45,484 bases of DNA, from positions 1 to 45,484 of the forward strand of contig NZ_PQBZ01000037.1 of the NCBI RefSeq assembly GCF_002964665.1, read 5' to 3'. This DNA comes from Pseudoalteromonas sp. T1lg23B (GTDB taxonomy: Bacteria > Pseudomonadota > Gammaproteobacteria > Enterobacterales > Alteromonadaceae). The position numbers were made by a program, and so were the translations under genes. Below, one piece after another: positions 45,395 to 45,484 of the stretch (positions are counted from its first letter, which is position 1; the number at the start of each line of letters is the position of its first letter). The notes below the pieces were generated by a model. The model had not been told where the DNA came from and did no database searches. It saw only the letters and a list, made by a program, of their open reading frames with translations.

Positions 45395-45484
45395 GTGAAC
45401 CGACGACTTTTAATGTTTACAAAGAAGTGATTGTGGGAGCTGTGACTTATGAAAAGTGAACCGACGACTTTTAATGTTTACAAA
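45395..45484. repeat. Two copies of a 29-nt direct repeat with a 32-nt spacer, possible CRISPR fragment
   Basis: The two copies at 45395-45423 and 45456-45484 are identical over 29 nt (starting GTGAACCGACGACTTTTAAT). They are separated by a unique 32-nt segment, a 61-nt period. The second copy ends exactly at the window edge. The geometry equals that of type I-E arrays. The repeat has only a weak terminal dyad (GTGAAC/GTTTAC), and no cas gene or further unit is visible. A non-CRISPR tandem repeat is equally possible. Confidence 0.45.

Overview
The window looks like a contig from a marine gammaproteobacterium close to Pseudoalteromonas. Support comes from the ribosomal protein sequences, the slyX-yheV-yheS-yheT-yheU gene set, a TorF-type porin and moderate GC content. 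The genus is inferred by recognition, not by a search.

Layout. The left edge (1-75) carries an rRNA-operon P1 promoter firing leftwards out of the window, so a 16S gene probably lies just outside. After one outer-membrane protein gene (289-903), a block on the minus strand (967-9444) holds the whole spc operon (rplN, rplX, rplE, rpsN, rpsH, rplF, rplR, rpsE, rpmD, rplO, secY, rpmJ) followed by the whole alpha operon (rpsM, rpsK, rpsD, rpoA, rplQ). It keeps a recognisable spc promoter and an S4-type alpha leader. The S10 operon that usually precedes rplN is absent; a terminator and an AsmA-family gene sit there instead.

10-20 kb is accessory and metabolic: asmA, an unrecognised 388-residue protein, a TorF-like porin, and a minus-strand run of FAH-family hydrolase, purT (frameshifted) and aldo/keto reductase. 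Next comes a compact minus-strand cluster of unknown function (17296-19610): a 39-residue peptide gene, a hairpin, two translationally coupled proteins (one cupin-like with an HDHNF motif) and a lipoprotein. This is the best candidate here for an undescribed system. Divergent from it is a nitroreductase with the full iodotyrosine-deiodinase signature.

20.8-26.1 kb is a regulatory unit: a BigR/SqrR-type two-cysteine ArsR repressor with an RND pump and adaptor on one side, and a DUF2892 membrane protein plus rhodanese on the other. Two overlapping face-to-face promoters and an AT-rich dyad lie between. 26-32 kb holds an OmpA-like lipoprotein, a periplasmic solute-binding protein, a chromate transporter, and an operon of two lysophospholipid-type acyltransferases plus an MscS-family channel.

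32-38 kb is polyamine and heme housekeeping: speA (frameshifted), speE, hemE, rsd and fkpA, with a candidate small RNA between hemE and rsd. 38-45 kb carries a WD40 lipoprotein, slyX, yheV, the ABC-F gene yheS, a TIGR02444 gene, a 46-residue DUF3149 protein behind two FNR-like boxes, yheT, yheU and an M19 dipeptidase. The right edge ends in two copies of a perfect 29-nt repeat separated by 32 nt, possibly a CRISPR fragment. Both window ends falling in repeat-like sequence fits a draft contig. Two housekeeping genes each broken by one base raise the question of sequencing error.
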